The position numbers were made by a program, and so were the translations under genes. 64,000 nt of DNA from Pseudomonas silvicola (GTDB lineage Bacteria; Pseudomonadota; Gammaproteobacteria; Pseudomonadales; Pseudomonadaceae), in contig NZ_CP093280.1 in assembly GCF_026651855.1 (NCBI RefSeq), forward strand, positions 2,892,001 to 2,956,000. The letters run 5' to 3'. This document shows, in pieces, positions 10,634-18,996 of this stretch (the stretch's first letter is position 1; each line of letters starts with the position of its first letter). The notes beneath the pieces were generated by a model. That model worked only from the letters and a program-made list of their open reading frames with translations, had not been told where the DNA came from and searched no databases.

Positions 10634-10996
10634 TCAGCGGGCGATATGGCTGACGTAGGTGCCGGTGCCGTCGAGGATGTTGCGAAGGGTTTCTTCGACT
10701 TCCGGCAGGTCTACCTCGCTGCTGTCATAGTTGATCACCAGTTCCACGTCACCGTTCAATACGTCGGCATCGTCGGCGGCCAGTTCGAACGTCAGGGTCT
10801 TGTCGTCCAGGGTCACCTTGAAGTCGCGCACGTAGCAGGGCTCTTCATCGCCCAGGGTGAATTCCACGTCCTTGTCGTCGGCCAGGCGGGTAATCAGGAT
10901 CATGCCGCCCTTTTCGTCATGGCAGCACACCAGGGCCATGTTGTCTTCTTCGTCGTCGCACGGGTTGACCATCAACTGGCTGGCTTGAAATTGCAT
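10634..10996 (-). CDS. Small acidic conserved protein of unknown function
   Basis: A 120-residue, strongly acidic cytoplasmic protein. There is no signal peptide, membrane segment or obvious catalytic motif. The alternating pattern (MILITRLAD, VEFTLGDEEP, FKVTLDDKTLTFELA, VELVINYD) suggests an all-beta fold. The layout of a GGMILIT strand, a DDKTLTFEL strand and a D-x-ELVINYD strand is loosely reminiscent of Imm10-type proteins, but no toxin gene is nearby, so I do not assign that. I chose the ATG giving MQFQASQLM; four codons upstream is a GTG that is less likely. It is divergent from gdhB. Confidence 0.75.
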   Translation of the reverse strand: MQFQASQLMVNPCDDEEDNMALVCCHDEKGGMILITRLADDKDVEFTLGDEEPCYVRDFKVTLDDKTLTFELAADDADVLNGDVELVINYDSSEVDLPEVEETLRNILDGTGTYVSHIAR

Positions 10997-11335
10997 GATT
11001 ATTACCAAGGTAGGAGGGCAGGTAGCGATTCTGACACTGTTTGCCCAGAATCAGAAACTGGCGTGTGCAACGCCCTGTGTAGCTCGTACGACAACTCCCC
11101 GTTGACCGAATATGTCGCAGCCTCGCAAGTATCCAACAGGTGGCACTGGGTAAGCTGGGCAGTTGAGGGGGTGTTCCATTTTGGTGCAACGTCCAATGCG
11201 CCTTGCAGGCCACCCCCTGTTCCGGCCCCCGGCCGGAATTTCCTCCCCTGTTGCAACGGGTTGGCTATGGTTGATCCCAGCAGGGGAATACACGCGACGC
11301 TTCATTCAAAAACAAGCCCAAGCGGAGTACCACAG
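10997..11335. other. Intergenic region upstream of gdhB
   Basis: About 339 bases without a supported gene, between two divergently read genes. The gdhB side has a GGAG ribosome-binding site at 11324-11327 and a GC-rich perfect inverted repeat, TTCCGGCC-CCC-GGCCGGAA, at 11220-11238, about 100 bases upstream of the start codon. I see no good sigma-70 promoter match. Any control of the catabolic dehydrogenase would have to act here. Confidence 0.5.
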
Positions 11336-14300
11336 ATGGCGTTCTTCACCGCGGCCAGCAAAGCCGACTTCCAGCAACAACTGAAAGCGGCCCTGGCGCA
11401 GCACATCGGCGAGCAGGCACTGCCACAAGTAGCGCTGTTCGCTGATCAGTTCTTCGGCATCATCTCAATGGACGAACTCACCCAGCGCCGCCTCAGCGAC
11501 CTGGCCGGCTGTACCCTCTCGGCCTGGCGCCTGCTGGAGCGGTTCAACCACGCCCAGCCCCAGGTGCGGGTGTACAACCCCGATTACGAACGCCATGGCT
11601 GGCAGTCGACCCACACTGCCGTGGAGGTCCTGCACCACGACCTGCCGTTCCTGGTGGATTCGGTACGCACCGAACTCAACCGCCGCGGCTACAGCATTCA
11701 TACCCTGCAGACCACCGTGCTGAGCGTGCGCCGCGGCGCCGACGGCACCCTGCTGGAGGTGCTGGCGAAGGGCACCCAGGGCGAAGGCGTGCTGCAGGAA
11801 TCGCTGATGTACCTGGAGATCGACCGCTGCGCCAATGCCGCCGAGCTGAATCTGTTGGCCAAGGAACTGGAGCAGGTGCTGGTGGAGGTGCGGGTTGCCG
11901 TCGCTGATTTCGAGCCGATGAAGGCCAAGGTCCGCGAAGTGCTGGCGCTGGTGGACCAGAGTGCCTATGCCGTGGACGAGGGCGAAAAGGCTGAGGTCAA
12001 GACCTTTCTGGAATGGCTGGTGGGCAACCATTTCACCTTCCTGGGCTATGAAGAATTCGTGGTGACCGACGAGGCCGACGGCGGCCACCTGGTGTACGAC
12101 GAGAACAGCTTCCTGGGCCTGACCCGCCTGTTGCGCGCTGGCCTCACCGCCGAAGAGCTGCGCATCGAAGATTACGCCGTCAACTACCTCAATGAACCCC
12201 TGCTGCTGTCCTTCGCCAAGGCCGCGCACCCCAGCCGCGTGCACCGCCCGGCCTACCCCGACTACGTGTCGGTGCGCCAGTTGGACGCCAGCGGCAAGGT
12301 CATCAAGGAATGCCGCTTCATGGGCCTGTACACTTCGTCGGTGTATGGCGAAAGCGTGCGGCAGATCCCGTACATTCGCCGCAAGGTCGCCGAAATCGAG
12401 CACCGCTCCGGCTTCGACCCCAAGGCGCACCTGGGCAAGGAACTGGCCCAGGTAGTGGAAGTGCTGCCCCGCGACGACCTGTTCCAGACCCCGGTGGACG
12501 AACTGTTCAGCACGGTGATGTCCATCGTGCAGATCCAGGAACGCAACAAGATCCGCGTGTTCCTGCGCAAGGACCCCTACGGGCGTTTCTGCTACTGCCT
12601 GGCCTATGTGCCCCGCGACGTCTACTCCACCGAAGTGCGGCAGAAGATCCAGCAGGTATTGATGGAGCGCCTCAAGGCCAGCGACTGCGAATTCTGGACC
12701 TTCTTCTCCGAGTCGGTGCTGGCGCGGGTGCAGTTGATTCTGCGCGTCGACCCGAAAAATCGCATCGACATCGACCCCCTGCAACTGGAAAACGAAGTGG
12801 TGCAGGCCTGCCGTTCGTGGCAGGACGACTACGCCGCGCTCACCGTGGAGGCTTTTGGCGAAGCCCAGGGCACCAACGTGCTGGCTGACTTCCCCAAGGG
12901 TTTTCCCGCCGGCTACCGCGAGCGCTTCGCCGCTCACTCGGCGGTGGTCGACATGCAGCACCTGCAGACCCTCTCGGAAAAGCGCCCGCTGGTGATGAGT
13001 TTCTACCAGCCGCTGGCGCAGACCGGCAAACAGCAGTTGCACTGCAAGCTCTACCACGCCGACACGCCGCTGGCGTTGTCCGACGTGCTGCCTATCCTGG
13101 AAAACCTCGGCCTGCGGGTGCTGGGCGAATTCCCGTATCGCCTGCGCCATACCAATGGCCGCGAGTTCTGGATTCACGACTTCGCCTTCACCGCTGCCGA
13201 AGGCCTGAACCTGGATATCCAGCAGCTCAACGACACCCTGCAGGATGCCTTCGTGCACATCGTGCAGGGCGACGCCGAGAACGACGCGTTCAACCGCCTG
13301 GTGCTGACCGCCGGCCTGCCGTGGCGCGATGTGGCGCTGCTGCGTGCCTATGCCCGCTACCTCAAGCAGATCCGCCTGGGCTTTGACCTGGGCTACATCG
13401 CCAGCACCCTGAACAACCACACCGACATCGCCCGCGAGCTGACCCGGCTGTTCAAGACCCGTTTCTACCTGGCCCGCAAGCTGACCGCCGAAGACCTGGA
13501 CGACAAGCAGCAGCGCCTGGAGCAGGCGATCGTCACCGCCCTGGACGATGTGCAGGTGCTCAACGAAGACCGCATCCTGCGTCGGTACCTGGACCTGATC
13601 AAGGCCACCCTGCGCACCAACTTCTACCAGCCGGATGCCAAGGGCCACGCCAAGTCGTATTTCAGCTTCAAGTTCAACCCCAGGCTGATTCCCGAACTGC
13701 CCAAGCCCGTGCCCAAGTTCGAGATATTCGTCTACTGCCCGCGGGTGGAAGGCGTGCACCTGCGCTTCGGCAATGTTGCCCGTGGTGGCCTGCGCTGGTC
13801 GGACCGTGAGGAAGACTTCCGCACTGAAGTGCTGGGCCTGGTGAAAGCCCAGCAGGTGAAGAACTCGGTGATCGTGCCGGTGGGCGCCAAGGGCGGTTTC
13901 GTACCGCGTCGCTTGCCCCTGGGCGGCAGCCGTGACGATATCCAGAACGAGGCCATCGCCTGCTACCGCCTGTTCATTTCCGGGTTGCTGGACATTACCG
14001 ACAACCTCAAGGAGGGCGGCGTGGTACCGCCGGCCAACGTAGTGCGTCATGACGATGACGACCCCTACCTGGTGGTCGCCGCGGACAAGGGCACCGCGAC
14101 GTTCTCCGACATCGCCAACGGCATCGCCATCGACTATGGCTTCTGGTTGGGCGATGCTTTTGCTTCGGGTGGTTCGGCCGGTTACGACCACAAGAAGATG
14201 GGTATCACCGCCAAGGGTGCCTGGGTGGGGGTGCAACGCCACTTCCGCGAGCGCGGTATCAATGTGCAGCAGGACAGCATCAGCGTGATCGGCGTCGGCG

Positions 14301-16195
14301 ACATGGCGGGCGACGTGTTCGGCAACGGCCTGCTGATGAGCGACAAGCTGCAACTGGTGGCGGCGTTCAACCACCTGCACATCTTCATCGACCCCAACCC
14401 GGACCCGGCCACCAGCTTCGCTGAACGCCAGCGCCTGTTCGACCTGCCGCGCTCGGCCTGGAGCGACTACGACACGTCCATCATGTCCGAAGGCGGCGGT
14501 ATCTTCCCGCGCAGTGCCAAGAGCATTGCCATCAGCCCGCAGATGAAAGCACGCTTCGATATCCAGGCCGACAAATTGACGCCTACCGAGCTGCTGCATG
14601 CGCTGCTGAAGGCGCCGGTGGACCTGCTGTGGAACGGCGGCATTGGCACCTACGTCAAGTCCAGCAAGGAAAGCCACGCCGATGTGGGCGACAAGGCCAA
14701 CGACGCCTTGCGCGTCGATGGCAATGAGCTGCGTTGCAAGGTGGTGGGCGAGGGCGGCAACCTGGGCATGACCCAGTTGGGCCGAGTGGAGTTCGGCCTG
14801 CTGGGCGGCGCCACCAACACCGACTTCATCGACAACGCTGGCGGCGTGGACTGCTCCGACCATGAGGTCAACATCAAGATCCTGCTCAACGAAGTGGTGC
14901 AGGCTGGCGACATGACCGAGAAGCAGCGCAACGTGCTGCTGGGCAGCATGACCGATGAAGTCGGCCACCTGGTGCTGGGCAACAACTACAAGCAGACCCA
15001 GGCCCTGTCCCTGGCGGCGCGCCGTGCCTACGAGCGCATCGCCGAGTACAAGCGCCTGATGGCCGACCTCGAAAGCCGCGGCAAGCTTGACCGCGCCATC
15101 GAGTTCCTGCCCACCGAGGAGCAGTTGCTGGAGCGGGCGGCGGCCAACCAGGGCCTGACCCGCGCTGAACTGTCGGTGCTGATCTCCTACAGCAAGATCG
15201 ACCTCAAGGAAGCGTTGCTCAAGTCCCAGGTACCGGACGATGCCTACCTGACCCGCGACATGGAAACGGCGTTCCCGCCCAGCCTGGTCAACCAGTACGC
15301 CGAGTCCATGCGTCGCCACCGCCTCAAGCGCGAGATCGTCAGCACCCAGATCGCCAACGACCTGGTCAACAACATGGGCATCACCTTCGTGCAGCGCCTG
15401 AAGGAGTCCACTGGCATGAGCCCGGCCAACGTGGCCGGGGCTTACGTGATCGTGCGTGACATCTTCCACCTGCCGCACTGGTTCCGCCAGATCGAGGCGC
15501 TGGACTACCAGGTGTCCGCCGACGTGCAGCTGGCGTTGATGGATGAGCTGATGCGCCTGGGCCGCCGCGCCACGCGCTGGTTCCTGCGCAGCCGCCGCAA
15601 CGAGCAGGACGCTGGCCGCGACGTGGCCCACTTCGGGCCACATATCGCCGCGCTGGGCCTCAAGCTCGATGAGCTGCTGGAAGGGCCGACCCGCGAGCAT
15701 TGGCAGACCCGCTACCAGGGCTACGTCGAAGCCGGTGTGCCGGAGTTGCTGGCCCGCATGGTGGCGGGCACCAGCCATCTGTACACCCTGCTGCCGATCA
15801 TCGAGGCCTCGGACGTCACCGGTCACAATGCCGCCGAAGTGGCCAAGGCGTTCTTCGCCGTGGGCAGCTCGCTGGACTTGAACTGGTACCTGCAGCAGAT
15901 CAGCAGCCTGCCGGTGGAAAACAACTGGCAGGCTCTGGCCCGCGAGGCGTTCCGTGACGATATCGACTTCCAGCAGCGGGCGATCACCATTTCCGTGCTG
16001 CAGATGGCCAATGCCCCCGCGGACATGGACGAGCGCATGGTGTTGTGGCTTGAGCAGCATACGGCCATGGCGGAACGCTGGCGGGCCATGCTCGACGAGC
16101 TCAAGGCCGCAACCGGCACCGATTACGCCATGTATGCGGTGGCGAACCGGGAGTTGATGGACTTGGCCCTGAGCGGCGCTACCGTGGCTGCCTGA
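11336..16195 (+). CDS. gdhB: NAD-specific glutamate dehydrogenase, large (180-kDa class)
   Basis: A 1619-residue catabolic NAD-dependent glutamate dehydrogenase, which deaminates glutamate to 2-oxoglutarate and ammonia. The length matches Pseudomonas GdhB (about 1620). The long N-terminal part (about residues 1-700) carries ACT-like regulatory segments; the catalytic core is in the middle, with FGNVARGGLRWSDR, the lysine-bearing VGAKGGFV, PPANVVRHDDDDPYLVVAADKGTA and the dinucleotide segment around GVGDMAGDVFGNGLLMS. The C-terminal helical region is typical of this class. The frame is open far upstream, but the ATG giving MAFFTAASKADF has a GGAG site and the family length. In P. aeruginosa this class is arginine-inducible and allosterically controlled. 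Confidence 0.97.
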   Translation: MAFFTAASKADFQQQLKAALAQHIGEQALPQVALFADQFFGIISMDELTQRRLSDLAGCTLSAWRLLERFNHAQPQVRVYNPDYERHGWQSTHTAVEVLHHDLPFLVDSVRTELNRRGYSIHTLQTTVLSVRRGADGTLLEVLAKGTQGEGVLQESLMYLEIDRCANAAELNLLAKELEQVLVEVRVAVADFEPMKAKVREVLALVDQSAYAVDEGEKAEVKTFLEWLVGNHFTFLGYEEFVVTDEADGGHLVYDENSFLGLTRLLRAGLTAEELRIEDYAVNYLNEPLLLSFAKAAHPSRVHRPAYPDYVSVRQLDASGKVIKECRFMGLYTSSVYGESVRQIPYIRRKVAEIEHRSGFDPKAHLGKELAQVVEVLPRDDLFQTPVDELFSTVMSIVQIQERNKIRVFLRKDPYGRFCYCLAYVPRDVYSTEVRQKIQQVLMERLKASDCEFWTFFSESVLARVQLILRVDPKNRIDIDPLQLENEVVQACRSWQDDYAALTVEAFGEAQGTNVLADFPKGFPAGYRERFAAHSAVVDMQHLQTLSEKRPLVMSFYQPLAQTGKQQLHCKLYHADTPLALSDVLPILENLGLRVLGEFPYRLRHTNGREFWIHDFAFTAAEGLNLDIQQLNDTLQDAFVHIVQGDAENDAFNRLVLTAGLPWRDVALLRAYARYLKQIRLGFDLGYIASTLNNHTDIARELTRLFKTRFYLARKLTAEDLDDKQQRLEQAIVTALDDVQVLNEDRILRRYLDLIKATLRTNFYQPDAKGHAKSYFSFKFNPRLIPELPKPVPKFEIFVYCPRVEGVHLRFGNVARGGLRWSDREEDFRTEVLGLVKAQQVKNSVIVPVGAKGGFVPRRLPLGGSRDDIQNEAIACYRLFISGLLDITDNLKEGGVVPPANVVRHDDDDPYLVVAADKGTATFSDIANGIAIDYGFWLGDAFASGGSAGYDHKKMGITAKGAWVGVQRHFRERGINVQQDSISVIGVGDMAGDVFGNGLLMSDKLQLVAAFNHLHIFIDPNPDPATSFAERQRLFDLPRSAWSDYDTSIMSEGGGIFPRSAKSIAISPQMKARFDIQADKLTPTELLHALLKAPVDLLWNGGIGTYVKSSKESHADVGDKANDALRVDGNELRCKVVGEGGNLGMTQLGRVEFGLLGGATNTDFIDNAGGVDCSDHEVNIKILLNEVVQAGDMTEKQRNVLLGSMTDEVGHLVLGNNYKQTQALSLAARRAYERIAEYKRLMADLESRGKLDRAIEFLPTEEQLLERAAANQGLTRAELSVLISYSKIDLKEALLKSQVPDDAYLTRDMETAFPPSLVNQYAESMRRHRLKREIVSTQIANDLVNNMGITFVQRLKESTGMSPANVAGAYVIVRDIFHLPHWFRQIEALDYQVSADVQLALMDELMRLGRRATRWFLRSRRNEQDAGRDVAHFGPHIAALGLKLDELLEGPTREHWQTRYQGYVEAGVPELLARMVAGTSHLYTLLPIIEASDVTGHNAAEVAKAFFAVGSSLDLNWYLQQISSLPVENNWQALAREAFRDDIDFQQRAITISVLQMANAPADMDERMVLWLEQHTAMAERWRAMLDELKAATGTDYAMYAVANRELMDLALSGATVAA

Positions 16196-16207
16196 CGCTA
16201 CTCTGCC

Positions 16208-16235
16208 GCCGTCGCGCAGCCCGTTGCGCGACGGC
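16208..16235 (+). terminator. Hairpin after gdhB
   Basis: A perfect 11-bp inverted repeat, GCCGTCGCGCA and TGCGCGACGGC with a 6-base loop, begins 12 bases past the gdhB stop codon. No T-run follows, so it is either a weak or factor-assisted terminator or a 3'-end protector. Confidence 0.5.
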
Positions 16236-16392
16236 ATTCATGTCTGAAGGAGCTGGCAAGCAGCTCCCGCCAGTGAGCACTGCCCCCGCTGTCCACTTTC
16301 AGTGGGGCTGTTTCACTCTGTCTTTCACGTTGCCCCGGGCCTACCTTCCCCGTTACACCGAATGCACGGTGGCCAACGACGGGAACGAGATC

Positions 16393-16848
16393 ATGGAAGA
16401 TATCAAGGGCAGATCTTTTATCGGCAAACTTTTTTGCACCTCGCCGCCTTATAAAGGCGAGGTGGGGTGGTCCGATTCGATACTGCACACCGAGACGGGC
16501 TGGTTGGTCGTGGGTGAAACCGCAGAGCCGCTGCAGTTGCGTTTTCACTATATCGAATCGCCGACAGCTGATCGTCTTCATTACGAGATTCATGCCCACA
16601 ACAATGAATATTTCCCTGGCGCCAAACTGGGTCTTAGCCTGAATCATTATCTAGGGCTATACACAGTTGCTGACGTCAGAGACCACTGGAAACTCGAACC
16701 GCTGGGTGAGTGGGTCATAGGCGAGAATATTCATTTTAACCTGCGTGACAATCTCGGGCAGCGGGTGGGTATTTACCGAGACACCTACCTGAATGTCCGG
16801 GCGCCTGAAGCGGCCCAATTCAAGGCGCAAGTCATTCAGTTGCTGTAG
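16393..16848 (+). CDS. Unknown small protein, paralog 1 of a four-member local family
   Basis: A 151-residue soluble protein that I do not recognise. It shares a clear scaffold with the next three genes: M-x-x-I/L-x-G-x-SF near the N terminus, GWLV, a beta-like LRFHYIE, DRLHYEI, LGLSLNHYLGLY, a Trp-containing HWKLEPL, and RDNLGQRV. Relative to its paralogs it lacks about 25-30 residues just before the C-terminal strand (QFKAQVIQLL), as if an internal segment had been lost. No signal peptide or membrane helix. I chose the ATG giving MEDIKGRSF, which aligns with the paralogs, although the frame extends upstream. Base composition is more AT-rich than gdhB, suggesting acquisition or relaxed constraint. 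Confidence 0.75.
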   Translation: MEDIKGRSFIGKLFCTSPPYKGEVGWSDSILHTETGWLVVGETAEPLQLRFHYIESPTADRLHYEIHAHNNEYFPGAKLGLSLNHYLGLYTVADVRDHWKLEPLGEWVIGENIHFNLRDNLGQRVGIYRDTYLNVRAPEAAQFKAQVIQLL

Positions 16849-16962
16849 GTAGTTATTGATGGTCCTGAAGATTTCAGGGGTGCTAGATTGAATATGTCTC
16901 TGCATATTTGAGAGGCCGGTACAGGAAATAACGTCAGAACGTCATATGACCAGGAGGTCGAC

Positions 16963-17478
16963 ATGAATCAATTGGAAGGGAAATCTTTTGTTGCCAGTGT
17001 ATCCATTGCAACGCCGATGTTCGCGGGACCTGTTGTAGTGTCGGAGTACGACAATTTATTGGGGAGTGGCTGGTTGATGGCAGGGGAAAAGGGCGCGCTT
17101 CCCGTTTCTCTGCAGTTCGATTACCAGCAGCATGGCGAAGACCGCATCATGTATCGCATCAAGGCAGGGCCGGATGCCGGAAAACGCGCGGGTGATACAT
17201 TGGGGCTCAGCCGTAATGACTACCTGGGGCTTTATCGCGAGGCAGAGGTGACGGAAGGCTGGAAAATGGAGCTGATCGACTATAACGAGGCCGCCGGGCA
17301 GTTGAGGTTCTTCCTGCGCGATCATGAGGGGCATCGCGTCGCGGTCCCCTTGCGAGTCTGTACGCCGTATCCGAAATTCGATTCGCCGGTTCAATGCCGT
17401 CAGGAGCGCTTTCTCATCGCGGGGAAGCGGGAAGGCACCGTGCTTGAGTTTACTGCCACGATAGAAAACTTCCTGTGA
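16963..17478 (+). CDS. Unknown small protein, paralog 2
   Basis: A 171-residue soluble protein of the same unrecognised family. Shared landmarks: LEGKSFVASV, SGWLM, VSLQFDYQ, DRIMYRI, LGLSRNDYLGLY, GWKMELI, RDHEGHRV, and the C-terminal strand EFTATIEN. It has the full-length form with the insert (YPKFDSPVQCRQERFLIAG) that paralog 1 lacks. It deviates from the family at RDN-GQ, which here reads RDHEGH. The start ATG follows a very strong site, AGGAGG, 6 bases upstream. It begins 114 bases after paralog 1, probably in one operon. Confidence 0.75.
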   Translation: MNQLEGKSFVASVSIATPMFAGPVVVSEYDNLLGSGWLMAGEKGALPVSLQFDYQQHGEDRIMYRIKAGPDAGKRAGDTLGLSRNDYLGLYREAEVTEGWKMELIDYNEAAGQLRFFLRDHEGHRVAVPLRVCTPYPKFDSPVQCRQERFLIAGKREGTVLEFTATIENFL

Positions 17479-17539
17479 CGGAAAGGGCCGCCGTGGATAT
17501 TCCACGCGGTCCGCCATCCACGGGTACAAGGAGGTCGTC

Positions 17540-18082
17540 ATGGAGCAACTCAAAGGACTGTCGTTCACCGCGAACGTGTATTGCGAGACACCGGGCTACG
17601 AAGGGGTGCTGGGTTATACTTCGTCCAGGGAACCAGGGCAGAGTGGCTGGCTGGTCAGGCGTGATGGCAGTGCGGGAACACTGTTACTGCGCTTCGATTA
17701 CCTCGAGCACACGCTTGATCGAATTCACTACAACATCACAGCGGCACCGGGCGGCGACTACGGTGATGCCAGGCTCGGCATCAATGCACGAGGCTATCTG
17801 GGCTTTTATTACCTGGCCTCGGTCGCGCCATTCTGGGAAGCAGAAATACTTGAGTACGACGAGCAAGAGCGGGTGTTTTCCTTCACCTGGCGCGACAACC
17901 TTGGGCAATGCGTCTCGATCACTCAAGAAGGCCTGCCCCTCAAGCCAGCCTACCCGGGTGCCAGGCCTGCTGTCGCACAGTACCTGTGCGTGAACCGGGA
18001 GGGCGCGTGGCCGTTGAGGTTCCGCGCACAGATCGTGCAGCAACTGTGGCCGGTGGAACGCCCCACCATCAATATTCGATAA
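17540..18082 (+). CDS. Unknown small protein, paralog 3
   Basis: A 180-residue soluble member of the local family. Landmarks: LKGLSFTANVYC, SGWLV, LLRFDYLE, DRIHYNI, LGINARGYLGFY, FWEAEIL, WRDNLGQCV and FRAQIVQQ. The insert contains a YLCVN segment that recurs as FLCLN in paralog 4, which makes these two the closest pair. The start follows AGGAGG at the same spacing as paralog 2, and the gap from paralog 2 is 61 bases, so co-transcription is likely. A short unrelated tail (VERPTINIR) extends past the family end. Function unknown. Confidence 0.75.
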   Translation: MEQLKGLSFTANVYCETPGYEGVLGYTSSREPGQSGWLVRRDGSAGTLLLRFDYLEHTLDRIHYNITAAPGGDYGDARLGINARGYLGFYYLASVAPFWEAEILEYDEQERVFSFTWRDNLGQCVSITQEGLPLKPAYPGARPAVAQYLCVNREGAWPLRFRAQIVQQLWPVERPTINIR

Positions 18083-18135
18083 TGCTGCGGGGCGTGACCC
18101 CAGTCTCGCAGCTCCCTGTGTGCACTGCAGCTGAA

Positions 18136-18169
18136 GGAAAACCCCACTCATTGATGAATGGGGTTTTCC
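18136..18169. terminator. Bidirectional terminator between paralogs 3 and 4
   Basis: A perfect 11-bp stem, GGAAAACCCCA / TGGGGTTTTCC, with a 12-base loop sits between the two convergent genes. A-rich and T-rich stem bases on each side allow intrinsic termination in both directions. Confidence 0.7.
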
Positions 18170-18188
18170 ATTGATCGACAGTGGGTTT

Positions 18189-18683
18189 TCAAATGAATGT
18201 GATGTTCCGTGCGCGGAAGGTGAGCGGCACGGCATCGTCATGATTCAAGCAGAGGAACTGGGCATCATGGTGACGACCTTCCGCATCGGGCAGGTAACCA
18301 CCCAGCGGGTAATACCTGCGCATCGACACCACCTGTCCCAAATTATCTCTCCATCGAAAATTCAACGCCTGGCCTGGTTCCCATTCGCTGTTCAGAGGCT
18401 CCATTTTCCAAAAGGCCGAGACCGCGGCGATCTTGTAGAGCCCTATATAGGAGTTGGTGCTGATACCGACCCGGCTGCCCTCGAAGGTACCGCGGGCCAT
18501 GCTGATGTTGTAATGAAGTCGGTTTTCGGTGCGCTCGATATACTCGAAGTTAAACATGAGGCCGCCACTTTGGTTGGCGTCGGTGACCAGCCAGCCTTGG
18601 GTCTCATGGGTCAGTCCATAGAATTGATCATCGGTGAAGCAGTCGATGACTGCGCTGAATGAGCGGTCTGGAATATTCTTCAT
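18189..18683 (-). CDS. Unknown small protein, paralog 4 (opposite strand)
   Basis: A 164-residue soluble member of the same family, read toward the other three. Landmarks: PDRSFSAVIDC, QGWLVTD, LMFNFEYIE, NRLHYNI, VGISTNSYIGLY, FWKMEPL, RWRDNLGQVV, FLCLN and FRARNITFI. Compared with paralog 3 the N-terminal third is shorter. The ATG giving MKNIPDRSF is preceded by AGGAGG; the frame runs 25 codons further upstream without family similarity. The family has no visible catalytic triad, metal site or export signal. A beta-rich sandwich or barrel is a guess from the alternating hydrophobic pattern. Confidence 0.75.
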   Translation of the reverse strand: MKNIPDRSFSAVIDCFTDDQFYGLTHETQGWLVTDANQSGGLMFNFEYIERTENRLHYNISMARGTFEGSRVGISTNSYIGLYKIAAVSAFWKMEPLNSEWEPGQALNFRWRDNLGQVVSMRRYYPLGGYLPDAEGRHHDAQFLCLNHDDAVPLTFRARNITFI

Positions 18684-18996
18684 GGTTGCCTCCTGGCAAA
18701 AGTACTTAGCGGTGGGATCTGCATGAGGCGATTGATGCCTCAGGTGTGGCATTGCCATGGAAGATAGATCTGCTGGTTCTTTTGGTTCAGGAGGAATTGT
18801 CTCCTTGGCTTTCTATGTTGTAGTGCGATGGCAGGTCATGGCGGCTGGCAGTCGTTGCTGTGTTTTCATGTTGTTTGCCAGCAGCCATGCTTGCCGTCAC
18901 CTGATCTTCCATCCAGCACCTGATGCGGACTGCTCAAGCAGCGCGCAAAAAAAAACCGCCCACGCATGTGGACGGTTTTTTCAGTACCGGTCGGGC
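18684..18996. other. Intergenic region between paralog 4 and acnB
   Basis: About 313 bases. The left end holds the ribosome-binding site and presumably the promoter of paralog 4; the right end holds the acnB terminator. Between them the sequence is relatively AT-rich and I see no supported gene or repeat. Confidence 0.5.
18947..18982 (-). terminator. acnB terminator
   Basis: On the coding strand a hairpin built on CCGTCCAC / GTGGGCGG (one imperfect pair) is followed by a run of nine T. It lies 14 bases past the acnB stop. A shorter T-run exists on the other strand too. Confidence 0.8.

Noticed and set aside
11465-16237. A very long open frame opposite gdhB
   Set aside because: It mirrors gdhB codon structure in GC-rich DNA, has His/Gln/Ala-biased composition and no recognisable domain; it is an antisense shadow.
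16393-18683. Assigning the four paralogs as toxin/immunity or PixA/AidA inclusion-body proteins
   Set aside because: No toxin domain is adjacent, and the sequence landmarks of the PixA/AidA family are absent; similarity is only in general size and beta-rich pattern.
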